This document shows, one piece after another, positions 22,674-31,262 of a DNA stretch of 57,662 nucleotides. The position numbers and the translations under genes are program-made. The notes below the pieces were generated by a model, which did not search any database, was not told the DNA's origin, and saw nothing but the letters and a program-made list of their open reading frames with translations. Each line of letters opens with the position of its first letter. Positions within the stretch are counted from its first letter, which is position 1. The DNA comes from Bacteroidaceae bacterium (GTDB lineage Bacteria; Bacteroidota; Bacteroidia; Bacteroidales; Bacteroidaceae): positions 1 through 57,662 of the forward strand of contig JAFYAT010000113.1 in assembly GCA_017540585.1 (NCBI GenBank), in the 5' to 3' direction.

Positions 22674-22887
22674 TTCGGGAATGCTTCGGGGATTGTTCGG
22701 GAACAGTTCGGTTCACCCTTTAGTCATATTGTCCAAACACTTTACTGTTTCTTGCGGAGTTTACGATTGTCCTATTTTATCACTTCTGAATTATCGTCTA
22801 TTGACGTCAACAAAACAAAAGAGAAAATCACATAGGAGTCAATACAAGTTTCGGAAGTATTTACGACAAGAGAAATACTTCCGAAAC
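22674..22887. repeat. Composite intergenic repeat (tandem 11-mers plus GTTTCGG hairpin)
   Basis: At 22674-22711 a short array of about 3.5 units of TTCGGGAAnnn is seen. At 22848-22862/22873-22887 a perfect 15-bp inverted repeat (GTTTCGGAAGTATTT) forms a hairpin. The reverse complement of 22858-22887 matches 51129-51158 at 28 of 30 positions. An 89-codon plus-strand open frame here is repeat-derived and not accepted as a gene. The rest of 22411-22900 shows nothing else. Confidence 0.6.
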
Positions 22888-22900
22888 AATGCGTCTTTAT

Positions 22901-23743
22901 TTACTTATTGATCACAGCCATCATCTTTTCAGAAATTGCCTGAGACATCGGGATGAAGTTGGACATCATATCCATGTTGGCAGCCTTGAGATGTTGACCA
23001 GCCTCTGAACGTAACAGACTTAAACTGAAGTCAAGGTCAGCCTCCGTATAGACCTCACCAGCAGTATTGCATACAACGACAAAGACATCTTCCATGAGAA
23101 TACGGATAAGAGCCTTGACACTTTCCATCTTCTCAGGATTATTTTTCTTTGCAACTGATTCAATCTGATGTGATATGTTGCCCATTACAGCATTGACAAT
23201 CTGGTCAGAACCAGATTCACGAACCATAATATCCCACTTCTTCTTGAAACTCTCAGGACCTGTATATTTAAGCGGTTCCACTTTCTTGTCATCCATACAA
23301 GCCTGCATCTTTGCTGGCATATTAGCTTGCAGATAGTTCATGAGTGCTGGCATGAATCGCTTCATAAGCTGAGAGTTTTTCTCTACAATGGCGACTCCTT
23401 CTGGTGACTTATATGAAGCAAGCAAGAATGTGTAGTCAGACTCAGTCACATGCTTAGCATAGTAGTCATACATGATATCGCAACAGTCATCATAAAATGG
23501 TCCTGACAAATATGTCTTAAGGCGTTCCATGGATTCACGTACACGTTCCTTATTTCCATGATTATGACGTGCCGTCAGTTGTCCGACGAACTCATCAGAA
23601 GTGAAACTTGACAAGTCAACAGCATTAGCCTTAAACAGTTCCTTGAGCTGTTCCTTGGTAATCTGCTGTGCACAACTCATTGTCGTTATTCCAATAAAAA
23701 GCATCAGCATCAGTGTGATGCGCCATACGATAGTCTTTCTCAT
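22901..23743 (-). CDS. DUF2059-like lipoprotein
   Basis: A 280-residue protein with a long signal peptide (MRKTIVWRITLMLMLFIGIT) and a probable lipobox Cys at TMSC-AQQ, so it is probably lipid-anchored in the envelope. Two repeats resemble DUF2059: YDYYAKHVTESDYTFLLASY followed by KSPEGVAIVEKNSQLM, and a C-terminal counterpart EADLDFSLSLLRSEAGQHLK. Function of this domain is unknown. The gene is monocistronic, with a -7 element TATATTTG on the minus strand at 23842-23849. A hairpin of the intergenic repeat lies just past its stop. Confidence 0.7.
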   Translation of the reverse strand: MRKTIVWRITLMLMLFIGITTMSCAQQITKEQLKELFKANAVDLSSFTSDEFVGQLTARHNHGNKERVRESMERLKTYLSGPFYDDCCDIMYDYYAKHVTESDYTFLLASYKSPEGVAIVEKNSQLMKRFMPALMNYLQANMPAKMQACMDDKKVEPLKYTGPESFKKKWDIMVRESGSDQIVNAVMGNISHQIESVAKKNNPEKMESVKALIRILMEDVFVVVCNTAGEVYTEADLDFSLSLLRSEAGQHLKAANMDMMSNFIPMSQAISEKMMAVINK

Positions 23744-23911
23744 AATGATTAGGTTTTTATTTAGTTGATTATTGTTCTTATTGGTCTTTGACTATTTAGT
23801 TTAGCCAATTGGTTTAGTTTCCCTATTCTTCTTTCTTGAGGCAAATATAAAAAGTTTTACAAAAAGGAGACTGCTTTTTATCGATTTTTCTTAATAAAGC
23901 TTAAAAGACAC

Positions 23912-23940
23912 AAAAAAAAGGGCAAAGAACTTGCCCTTTT
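23912..23940 (-). terminator. Terminator of the padR-pspC operon
   Basis: A 10-bp perfect stem AAAAGGGCAA (23916-23925) with TTGCCCTTTT (23931-23940), followed on the minus strand by eight T residues. It lies 39 bp beyond the PspC-protein stop. Confidence 0.85.
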
Positions 23941-23978
23941 CGTGAAATGGAGATTGCAAAAGCAAAAGAAGAGTCAGT

Positions 23979-26174
23979 TTAGTTGACTTTTACAAACCTG
24001 AAGTCCGTAGCAGAGAACCATCCGTGATAGTCGCCCTTGCCGTCCTTGAGTGTTGTGACACCATACTTGACAGTAAGCGGTTCACTAACAACGATGTCAT
24101 CAATATACACATAGCTCCAGCCATAGCCTTTGCCGTCATGTACATTTGCATATTCCTCACCACGAGTTACGGTTCTGTCCTCGTCCTCAAGATGAGTTGA
24201 AGGTATGTTGCGGAACTCATTCACAAGAGCCTTGACAACCTTGTCTGAATTATACGTGCTATCCACGAGCGACAACCAGATATTACCACCCTCATTGCCG
24301 TATGCAGGAATCTCAGCATACTTAATGGTCTTGTCCTTGCCGTACTTGTCATTGTAGCAGAAGATGTAAACCTTCTCATGCTCGGCACGACAATTTGCCA
24401 CGAGGCGGTATGTACCAGGCTGGAGAGTCTCAGTGTTTTCGGCAGTATAACGTACATGATTGCCCTCTGTGTAAGCATCAAGGTAGCGTACAGAACCATC
24501 GCCATTCATATATTCACCATTATAAGTATATCTGTCGCTACAATCTGCCTCAACCATCTTCCAGCCATTATTGCGGAAATAATAGTAGTCATCTTCATTA
24601 TGGAACTTAAAACCATCGATAACCCATTCCTTTTCTTTCTTCTCATAATATTCCTTCCAAGTCTTTTTTGAAAGTTCTTTGTTCTCAGAGCAATATTTAT
24701 AAATCAAAGAGCCGACTGTTATGGCTGCTATGGCTGCTGCTACAACCCATGTGATGATGAAAGTAAAACGAGTGTTAAATGAGAAACGCTGACGGTCTTT
24801 CTTCAACTTGCGAACAAGAGCATAGATAGGTATGCCCACTACGATAAATGCAGCAATTGAGCCAATAAATACTCCCCAAGGATGGTTTGAAACAAACACA
24901 TCAAACGGTATGTTTTGATAAACAACATTTCCACTACTATATATCTTTAATGGTTCATAGTCTATACTCCATATACCGAATGGTACACTCATAGCGGCAA
25001 AAGCTAAACAGACAATAACGAACAACAGGATTACCAAAGCGAAGAGTATCGGAGCAAAGATGATGGCAAGGCAACCTATGCCACAACCCTTGGCAATAGT
25101 AGCACCCGTACTGGTACGATTCTTCTTGTAGTACATATACTGGTCGTATGAAGCCTTTGCCCTGCGAGCCTGCTCCTCCTTGCTATCCTGTGCAGTGAAA
25201 GCACTCTTTGTCTCGTCGGATGACTCCTGAGCAGCGTCAGCTTCGGCAGAATCTGTTGTTGAGTCAGCCTCCTCAGTTGCACCCTCAGTACCACTGCCAT
25301 ACACTCCGTCAATATGCTCCGAACCCTTATCAGCAGTAGCTGTTGACTTCTTTGTTCCGCTATATGAGCCAGAAGTATAGCTTGAAGCGTATGAAGAAGA
25401 ATATGCAGAACCGCCAAACTTGCCAGAAGCCTCATTGAGTAACACCTCCTGTATGTTCTCAGGAGTCACCTCCTTGCCCTGCATACGAAGCCTGTCCTCT
25501 GGAGTAATAGCCTGTGGCACTACTACGAGAAGCACAAGATAAAGGAGAGGAACCATGAAAATCGATGGGAATGAGATTATAGTCATGGTGAAACCAAACA
25601 ATCCAGTGATTCCCGTGAATATGTTACCTAAGAAAGGCAGGAGAAAACATAGTAATACAAATGCCAGACGCCACATGACAGGGTCGCCATAATTAAAATA
25701 TGCAGAAAGGCCTGAACAAACACCTCCGAGAACTTTATCGTAGGGGTCACGGTAGAGACGACGTCCTGCCACACGCTGCTTAAATCGGTCGAACACATTT
25801 GACTCATACTGTGAATAATCCTTCTTATCATAATTGCCATAAGTCTTGCCTTCATTATTATTGTTTTCATCTTTCACCTCCTGTGCATATTCAGCACCAT
25901 CTGCTCCAGCCTCTTCCTCAAAGTCTGCTGGGTTACCTATAGTTTTTATTATATTCTTGATATCATCTATGTTCACAGCCTCTGCTCCGCCCTGCTTCTG
26001 TTGCCAGAGCAGTTCTGCCACGCGATGCTCGATGTCGTCAGCAATCTCCTCGCCGCCTTCCTGACGTGAGAAGTAGCTTTTCATGCTGTCTATGTATCGC
26101 TCAAGAAGACTGTAAGCGTCCTCATCAATCTGATAGAGTGTTCCAAAAAGGTTAATTGAGATATTCTTTTTCAT
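23979..26174 (-). CDS. PspC-domain membrane protein
   Basis: A 731-residue inner-membrane protein. Residues 1-90 are the Bacteroidetes N-terminal region (INLFGTLYQIDEDAYSLLER, then EIADDIEHRVAELLWQQ). Residues about 138-230 form the PspC domain (RRLYRDPYDKVLGGVCSGLS, followed by hydrophobic segments and VVPQAITPEDRLRM). A Ser/Thr/Ala-rich linker (about 250-330) leads to three further membrane segments between about 365 and 490. The last 240 residues form a tyrosine-rich domain I do not recognise, probably facing the periplasm. It starts 13 bp after the PadR gene, the usual arrangement in the order, suggesting an envelope-stress response under PadR control. Confidence 0.87.
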   Translation of the reverse strand: MKKNISINLFGTLYQIDEDAYSLLERYIDSMKSYFSRQEGGEEIADDIEHRVAELLWQQKQGGAEAVNIDDIKNIIKTIGNPADFEEEAGADGAEYAQEVKDENNNNEGKTYGNYDKKDYSQYESNVFDRFKQRVAGRRLYRDPYDKVLGGVCSGLSAYFNYGDPVMWRLAFVLLCFLLPFLGNIFTGITGLFGFTMTIISFPSIFMVPLLYLVLLVVVPQAITPEDRLRMQGKEVTPENIQEVLLNEASGKFGGSAYSSSYASSYTSGSYSGTKKSTATADKGSEHIDGVYGSGTEGATEEADSTTDSAEADAAQESSDETKSAFTAQDSKEEQARRAKASYDQYMYYKKNRTSTGATIAKGCGIGCLAIIFAPILFALVILLFVIVCLAFAAMSVPFGIWSIDYEPLKIYSSGNVVYQNIPFDVFVSNHPWGVFIGSIAAFIVVGIPIYALVRKLKKDRQRFSFNTRFTFIITWVVAAAIAAITVGSLIYKYCSENKELSKKTWKEYYEKKEKEWVIDGFKFHNEDDYYYFRNNGWKMVEADCSDRYTYNGEYMNGDGSVRYLDAYTEGNHVRYTAENTETLQPGTYRLVANCRAEHEKVYIFCYNDKYGKDKTIKYAEIPAYGNEGGNIWLSLVDSTYNSDKVVKALVNEFRNIPSTHLEDEDRTVTRGEEYANVHDGKGYGWSYVYIDDIVVSEPLTVKYGVTTLKDGKGDYHGWFSATDFRFVKVN

Positions 26175-26187
26175 AATGTGTACGGTT

Positions 26188-26619
26188 TTACTGGTTTGTT
26201 AATTCGTTTGAGTAATCAGGATTCTGCGTTAATATTGACTCATTACTTGACGGTAGTTCCTTGCGACGAAGATCTGGACCTCTCAACACTCCTACGGTGA
26301 AAGCAAGTTCGTCCCAACTCTCATCAAGCTGCCTTAAGGCCTCCTCACCATCCATGGTAAGAGCGTAATACTTACGTGGAGGTCCCTGTGTACTCTCCTG
26401 CCATTCGTACTTGAGCAACTTGTCGTTCTTCAGTCGTGTGAGCAATGGGTAAAGCGTACCCTCCACGACAATCATCTTCGCATCCTTGAGCTGAGCGATG
26501 ATGTCATTAGCGTAAGACGGCTGTCTGTGCAACAGCAGCATGATGCAATATTCAAGCATACCCTTACGCATCTGTGATTTGGTGTTATCTACATTCACGA
26601 TTATTCTATTTTTTATCAT
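26188..26619 (-). CDS. PadR-family transcriptional regulator
   Basis: A 143-residue winged-helix regulator with the PadR signature: QMRKGMLEYCIMLLLHRQPS, YANDIIAQLKDAKMIVVEGT, then LYPLLTRLKNDKLLKYEWQE and STQGPPRKYYALTMDGEEAL. The family start varies; the first ATG at 26619 (MIKNRIIVNVDNTKSQ) keeps the usual N-terminal 'NVDN-K-QMRKG'. It presumably represses its own operon with the PspC gene 13 bp downstream. Two near-identical 21-bp boxes in the upstream region are good candidate operators. Confidence 0.9.
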   Translation of the reverse strand: MIKNRIIVNVDNTKSQMRKGMLEYCIMLLLHRQPSYANDIIAQLKDAKMIVVEGTLYPLLTRLKNDKLLKYEWQESTQGPPRKYYALTMDGEEALRQLDESWDELAFTVGVLRGPDLRRKELPSSNESILTQNPDYSNELTNQ

Positions 26620-26694
26620 TTACAACATCACTATTGCCATCCGGATAACAACATATAAAGTTGTAAATGTATGTTAAACTTCTATTTTATGCTG

Positions 26695-26847
26695 CAAATC
26701 TATGCATAATTTATATACCTTGCATTGCATAGTAGTAGATTTTTTATGTTTTTATCGTAAAAAAGTGGGATTTTTGCCGATACAACACCACTTCATACGT
26801 ATTATTGCATCTATTCTTTACACAAATACCTTGCATTACACAGTAGT
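26695..26847 (-). promoter_or_regulatory. padR promoter region with two 21-bp boxes
   Basis: TAGATTTG (minus strand, 26695-26702) matches the -7 consensus. Two boxes, 26716-26736 and 26827-26847, share 19 of 21 bases (TACCTTGCATT, variable base, CA, variable base, AGTAGT). The first covers the region just upstream of the -7 element. They may be PadR operators; the second lies nearer the divergent GH43 gene. Confidence 0.5.
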
Positions 26848-26896
26848 GTAACAATAATTCTTTTCATGTGCTTTTGATAACATTTGAGCAAGAAAG

Positions 26897-26928
26897 ATTG
26901 TGTACAACACATATTTTCCATATCTTTG
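26897..26928 (+). promoter_or_regulatory. Promoter of the GH43 gene
   Basis: ATTG (26897-26900), 20 bp, TATCTTTG (26921-26928). The -7 element fits fully and the -33 element at 3 of 4 bases. It predicts a leader of about 95 nt. Confidence 0.55.
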
Positions 26929-27030
26929 CGAACCTAACAACTTATAACTTAAATGTCAAATCAATTAAACTTTGCAGCAAGACAATAGTCAATAATTATA
27001 CTAACAAACTTAACCAATCAATTATTTTAG

Positions 27031-28089
27031 ATGAAAAAACTTATGACTTTAGCATTATTGGTTATTGGATTACCAATAATGGCACAAAACACAAACGGAA
27101 ATGAAGTGCGTCGCCGCCAACAATGGCACATGGATGCAAAGAATCCGAATGCTCATGACCCAGTCATGGCAAAAGGAGAAGACGGTCGCTACTATTGTTT
27201 CATGACAGGTATGAACGTTGGAGTGATGTCAAGTGCAGACATGAAGGAATGGAGAATGGAGCCTTCAGCTCTCAAGGAGACACCTGCATGGGCTATGGAC
27301 ACAGTACCAGGATACAAGGGACACACATGGGCTCCAGACATCAGTCATCACAATGGGCAATGGTATCTTTACTACTCTTGTTCTACATTCGGCAAGAATG
27401 GTAGTGCGATAGGTCTGGCTACCAACAAGACTCTTGACCCTAAGTCACCTGACTTCTGCTGGGAGGACAAGGGCATGGTCATAGCGTCACACCGCAAGCA
27501 GGACAACTGGAATGCCATTGACCCTAATCTCATTGTGGACAAGAAAGGACAGCCATACCTCACGTTCGGCTCTTTCTGGGACGGCATACAGCTGGTCAAG
27601 TTATCAAAGGATGACTTCCGTACTCCCATGTCCAAGCCTGTGACGATTGCACGTCGAGTGGATAGACGCATAAGTCTGAAGGAGATGAACAATGAGGCAA
27701 ACTTCACGGTTGAGGGTGGCAACACAATAGAGGCTGGCGAGAATGCCATCGAAGCTCCTTTCATCTTCTACCACAATGGTTACTACTACCTCTTCGTGAG
27801 TTTCGACTATTGTTGCCGTGGTCAGGCATCTACATACAAGACGGTGTATGGTCGTTCAAAGAAGGTGACAGGTCCATACGTGGATAAGGACGGAAAGCGT
27901 ATGGAATATGGCGGTGGTACCCTACTCTACGGTCCTGACGACGAGCACTTCGGCATCGGCCATTGTTCTGCCTACGAGTTTGACGGCAAGTGTTATTTCT
28001 TGTCACACGCATACGTGAAAGACCAGAACGGAGCTGCAAAGTTGTTCATTCGTCCTATGAACTTTGACAAGGACGGATGGATAGAGTAA
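27031..28089 (+). CDS. GH43-family arabinanase-like glycoside hydrolase
   Basis: A 352-residue secreted enzyme. The signal peptide (MKKLMTLALLVIGLPIMAQ) ends at about residue 19. The five-bladed propeller catalytic residues can be placed: D43 in NAHDPVM (general base), D164 in WNAIDPNLI (pKa modulator) and E241 in AIEAPFIFY (general acid). GHTWAPDISHHNGQWYLYYS is a typical GH43 endo-arabinanase stretch. It probably degrades arabinan side chains of pectin and fits with the PL11 lyase at 39163, although no SusC/SusD pair is in the window. It is followed by a bidirectional hairpin. Confidence 0.88.
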   Translation: MKKLMTLALLVIGLPIMAQNTNGNEVRRRQQWHMDAKNPNAHDPVMAKGEDGRYYCFMTGMNVGVMSSADMKEWRMEPSALKETPAWAMDTVPGYKGHTWAPDISHHNGQWYLYYSCSTFGKNGSAIGLATNKTLDPKSPDFCWEDKGMVIASHRKQDNWNAIDPNLIVDKKGQPYLTFGSFWDGIQLVKLSKDDFRTPMSKPVTIARRVDRRISLKEMNNEANFTVEGGNTIEAGENAIEAPFIFYHNGYYYLFVSFDYCCRGQASTYKTVYGRSKKVTGPYVDKDGKRMEYGGGTLLYGPDDEHFGIGHCSAYEFDGKCYFLSHAYVKDQNGAAKLFIRPMNFDKDGWIE

Positions 28090-28130
28090 AATGCAGAAAG
28101 CATAATTGACAAAGAACTTAGAAACTAAAA

Positions 28131-28186
28131 AAAACGAAAATTTAGAAGATTAAAGAAAATTTCCTTAATTTCTAAATTTTCGTTTT
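28131..28186. terminator. Bidirectional terminator hairpin, ACGAAAATTTAGAA type
   Basis: A perfect 17-bp inverted repeat (28131-28147 with 28170-28186) between the convergent GH43 and M56 genes; T residues follow on the plus strand and, as A residues on the plus strand, before the left arm. The arm sequence recurs at 32702-32723 and 32962-32983. Confidence 0.75.
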
Positions 28187-28206
28187 TTATGTTATCGTAC
28201 TACATT

Positions 28207-30195
28207 CTAACTTGGCAACTTGAATGTAACAGGCATAGTGTATTTACACCTTACATATTTTCCATCCTTGATAGCAGGAGTCCACTTAGGCATAGATTTT
28301 ACAAGTCTTATAGCTTCCTTGTCAAATTCTGAGTTGACAGAGCGAATAACCTTTAAGTTACTTAAAGAACCATCTTTCTCAACAATAAAAGAAACAAGAA
28401 CTCGACCCTGTTTTTTCTCCCTAAGACATGACTCTGGATAAACCCTCTCTTTATCAAAAAATTCCCACATCGCCTTATCACCACCAGGGAAAGAAGGGAT
28501 AACATCTACCACGTCAAACACTTTGTTTGAACTTGACACAGGAACAGGCTTCTGCTCTTGTTTATTTGTGCCATCCTTTGTAAAAATCTCCACTACCCCA
28601 TTCTTGTATTCCTCTTTGTCGCCATATATTTCCTTGATTGCTTCTGCACTCTTGATGACATTGATGTGATCAACTGCATCAGGGGCAATAGAACTGATGT
28701 CCTTACATCTCACTTTGTCAACAAAGATAGCAGGTTCTCCACCTTCACCAATAGATGATGCCATCTTAATGATACTTGCGCCATCCTTTACCACCGAAAG
28801 ATTAATATCAGAAGAATCTGCAACCTCCTTACCTTGCTTAGAAGCTTCGGATGTCATTATGATTACCACTCCTTTCTTGGAAGACACATTAAGCAAACGA
28901 CCATCCTCATCCTTTTTAAGCTTAGGAAGCTTGGGAAGCTTAGGAAGGTTAATGTTTCGCAATGACACTTTAAGCAAACGAGCAGCATCCTCAGCAGTTT
29001 TAAGCCTGTTAACCTTGAGGATATTCATGCTTCGCAATTCTTCCCTCACGTCACATCCGTAAACATTAGCCACGGCATCTTCAGGCTTCTTAATCTCATT
29101 CGCCAATTCTTCAAATGAAGACACCTCCTTGCCATCAAGGAGTATGACAACACCATTAGCAGATGCGGATTCCTCCATAACCACGTCCTTGTTCTCTGCA
29201 ACGGCAGGAGCAGCAACGGCATTCATCATTTCAGACACGGCATCAACCGCAGGAGTTGATTCAGCAACAGCCTCCTCTATAGGAGCTACGAACTCAGGTG
29301 TGGCAAATGCGCTGAGAGCAATGAGAGCCACAGGGATGATGTACAAAGCCTTTGTACGCATCCACGGATTGGATTTCTTGTTAATCATCATAGTGATTCT
29401 TTTTTTTAGTAAACTGTGATTAAAGCTATTGGCAAAGGCGTAGGAACTGGAGCCAACAGCTTTCTTTATTAATAATAATTGATATCTATGTGCATCGACA
29501 CCGCTCGCGAGTACAGCATCATCTGCTTCATATTCATGTACGTCCCTAAGTGAACCGACGAGAATCCATGACAACGGATTGCACCACTGAATGACCTCAC
29601 AGATGTTCACAAGTATAATGTCAAGCGAATGGTAGTTCACTATATGTCCCATCTCATGACGGATGATGACCTGCGCATTCTCCTCATAATCATTCTCACT
29701 AATGACAATCGTATTAAACCAACTGAATGGAGTAATATCGCCAGCATGGCAATAGATACGAACGCCATCCTTGCGTTCCGTCCACAGCACACCCCGATGA
29801 ATGGTGCGGTAGAGCATTGCAAGCTGAACCAGCTTGACGAGTATAGTAACCACCATACCTATTAGATATATCCATCCAGCCACTGCCCACCAGTTGACGG
29901 AACTGAAGAAGCCTTCATCCTCTGGCAAAGCTTCCGCCACTTCATCTACGGCAACTCCATCTACGACATACACAGGTATGTCCACATCCACCATTACATT
30001 CTCCTGTGCCTCAGCCGTGAACAGGTTAAGCGACAGGAAATGCACATCACACAGAGGCAACACAAGCGACAGGATGACTATCACCAACAGCACTACCCTG
30101 TTGAATCGGAAGAACGATTCATTTCTTAGCATCAGCAAGAATGGTATGTACATTATGCTGAGCAGTATAATTGATTTTATTGCGTATATGAGCAT
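28207..30195 (-). CDS. M56 (BlaR1-like) metallopeptidase with C-terminal TonB domain
   Basis: A 662-residue membrane protein. The N-terminal part has membrane helices at about 5-22, 33-50 and 105-128. The zinc motif HEMGH is at 190-194, with the third ligand in HEYEADD (220-226), as in BlaR1/MecR1 sensor peptidases; another membrane segment lies near 285-300. A long region with TonB-dependent-receptor-plug-like repeats follows (DGKEVSSFEELANEIKK, VVEIFTKDG). The last 90 residues are a TonB C-terminal domain (PSFPGGDKAMWEFFD, then SFIVEKDGSLSNLKVIRSV and MPVTFKLPS). It sits 83 bp behind blaI. It should sense an envelope signal and cleave or displace the BlaI repressor. Confidence 0.9.
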   Translation of the reverse strand: MLIYAIKSIILLSIMYIPFLLMLRNESFFRFNRVVLLVIVILSLVLPLCDVHFLSLNLFTAEAQENVMVDVDIPVYVVDGVAVDEVAEALPEDEGFFSSVNWWAVAGWIYLIGMVVTILVKLVQLAMLYRTIHRGVLWTERKDGVRIYCHAGDITPFSWFNTIVISENDYEENAQVIIRHEMGHIVNYHSLDIILVNICEVIQWCNPLSWILVGSLRDVHEYEADDAVLASGVDAHRYQLLLIKKAVGSSSYAFANSFNHSLLKKRITMMINKKSNPWMRTKALYIIPVALIALSAFATPEFVAPIEEAVAESTPAVDAVSEMMNAVAAPAVAENKDVVMEESASANGVVILLDGKEVSSFEELANEIKKPEDAVANVYGCDVREELRSMNILKVNRLKTAEDAARLLKVSLRNINLPKLPKLPKLKKDEDGRLLNVSSKKGVVIIMTSEASKQGKEVADSSDINLSVVKDGASIIKMASSIGEGGEPAIFVDKVRCKDISSIAPDAVDHINVIKSAEAIKEIYGDKEEYKNGVVEIFTKDGTNKQEQKPVPVSSSNKVFDVVDVIPSFPGGDKAMWEFFDKERVYPESCLREKKQGRVLVSFIVEKDGSLSNLKVIRSVNSEFDKEAIRLVKSMPKWTPAIKDGKYVRCKYTMPVTFKLPS

Positions 30196-30278
30196 ATTAA
30201 AATATTATTAGCCCTCCGGCCATTCGGAACAATATCGTCCCTTGACGAGGCTGTTAATTATCAACTTTCAATTATCAA

Positions 30279-30698
30279 TTAACCCGGATGGCCACCCCCT
30301 TTGGGGGCTGGGGGGCTACTCACCATCTTCATTATCTCATTCATCTCCTCAGGAGAAATCTTTTCCTCCTTGATGAAGAAACTAACAAGAGAACGAAAAG
30401 AGCCTCCAAAGTAATTGTCCTTTACTTCATTCATTACCCGACTACGGTACTCGTTACGACTGATTACGGGAACAAAGAATAGCGTCTTACCCTCGTTCTC
30501 TCGTTTCTCCGAACGAACGAAACCTTTCTCCGTCAATATCTTGAGAAATGTGGCTGTAGTAGTGTAAGCAGGTACAGGTTCAGGATACTGAGCAAGTACA
30601 TCACGCACAGAACCGCCCTCCTTTCCGAGATTCCAAAGATAATTCATTATCTCCATCTCAGCCTTAGTAAGTGTTATGTCATCTTTTGTCTTTTTCAT
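30279..30698 (-). CDS. BlaI/MecI/CopY-family repressor
   Basis: A 139-residue winged-helix repressor: LTKAEMEIMNYLWNLGKEGG, SVRDVLAQYPEPVPAYTTTA (the cleavage-prone region), TFLKILTEKGFVRSEKRENE, then a dimerisation part ending in ISPEEMNEIMKMV. It pairs with the M56 sensor gene downstream. The last 13 residues (SSPPAPKGGGHPG) are encoded by a GC-rich intergenic repeat, so the reading frame runs into the repeat and carries an accidental extension. Confidence 0.92.
   Translation of the reverse strand: MKKTKDDITLTKAEMEIMNYLWNLGKEGGSVRDVLAQYPEPVPAYTTTATFLKILTEKGFVRSEKRENEGKTLFFVPVISRNEYRSRVMNEVKDNYFGGSFRSLVSFFIKEEKISPEEMNEIMKMVSSPPAPKGGGHPG
30280..30318. repeat. GC-rich intergenic repeat inside the blaI 3' end
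   Basis: A GGCCACCCCC / GGGGGCTGGGGGGCT-type hairpin resembling the GC-rich repeats at 2614-2680, 36270-36302 and 56945-57067. It supplies the last codons of blaI. Confidence 0.6.
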
Positions 30699-30779
30699 TT
30701 ACTAATGTTTTAGTTTTGATGCCGCAAATGTATTACTAAAAAATTAGATTACGAAAATTTTAGTAAAGAAAATTACTAA
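30698..30779 (-). promoter_or_regulatory. blaI promoter and TTAGTAA operators
   Basis: TACATTTG (minus strand, 30725-30732) is the -7 element, with TTCG 19 bp further. TTACTAA or its complement occurs at 30699-30705, 30733-30739, 30760-30766 and 30773-30779; the last two form the dyad TTAGTAA-agaaaa-TTACTAA. Their positions around the promoter fit BlaI autoregulation. Confidence 0.6.
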
Positions 30780-30848
30780 TTCTTTAATAATTTAACTTTT
30801 ATTATTAGTAATAGGATGAATATAGAAGTATAAGGCAGTACTTTTCGA

Positions 30849-30885
30849 CACGAATTATCATTAATTGGTCACGAATTATCATTAA
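30849..30885. repeat. Two direct copies of CACGAATTATCATTAA
   Basis: Perfect 16-bp copies at 30849-30864 and 30870-30885, with a period of 21 bp, in the gap between blaI and the TolC-like gene. Meaning unknown. Confidence 0.5.
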
Positions 30886-30985
30886 ATATATTATGTTAAT
30901 TGACTACGTTGAGAAAAGACACAGAGACACCACTCTAAAAGAAGATTCCTATATGGATGCTTGGATTATTGTACTAACAGAAGAG

Positions 30986-31182
30986 GGTGTGTAAGAAGTT
31001 TATTAGGTGAAATTTGTTCTATCAAAATGTCAACTGACTCTGTTATAACAAATATGAAATAGCCGTTTTAGAGCTGATTTGGGGTTAAATTCCCTTATCA
31101 AAAAACTCTAAAACGGCTTAATTTATTGGGGGTAGTATCAAAATGTCAGCAAGATTTTGGCTGGTTAGACTTTTGACACACC
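30986..31182. mobile_element. MITE-like or insertion-sequence remnant, 197 bp
   Basis: Terminal inverted repeats GGTGTGTAAGAAG (30986-30998) and CTTTTGACACACC (31170-31182) match at 11 of 13 positions. Inside are a perfect 13-bp inverted repeat AGCCGTTTTAGAG/CTCTAAAACGGCT (about 31063-31119) and two direct copies of ATCAAAATGTCA (from about 31023 and 31138). No coding capacity and no clear target-site duplication. It lies 3' of the efflux operon. Confidence 0.5.
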
Positions 31183-31262
31183 ATCTTTGTTAATTTATCT
31201 TAATAACCTCCCTGATGTCAGTGAGACCGCTTCGCTTAGTTCTTAACTCAGAACTCAGAACT

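Noticed and set aside
22642-22911. 89-codon plus-strand open frame
   Set aside because: It runs through the tandem and inverted repeats and opposes the end of the lipoprotein gene; composition is not protein-like.
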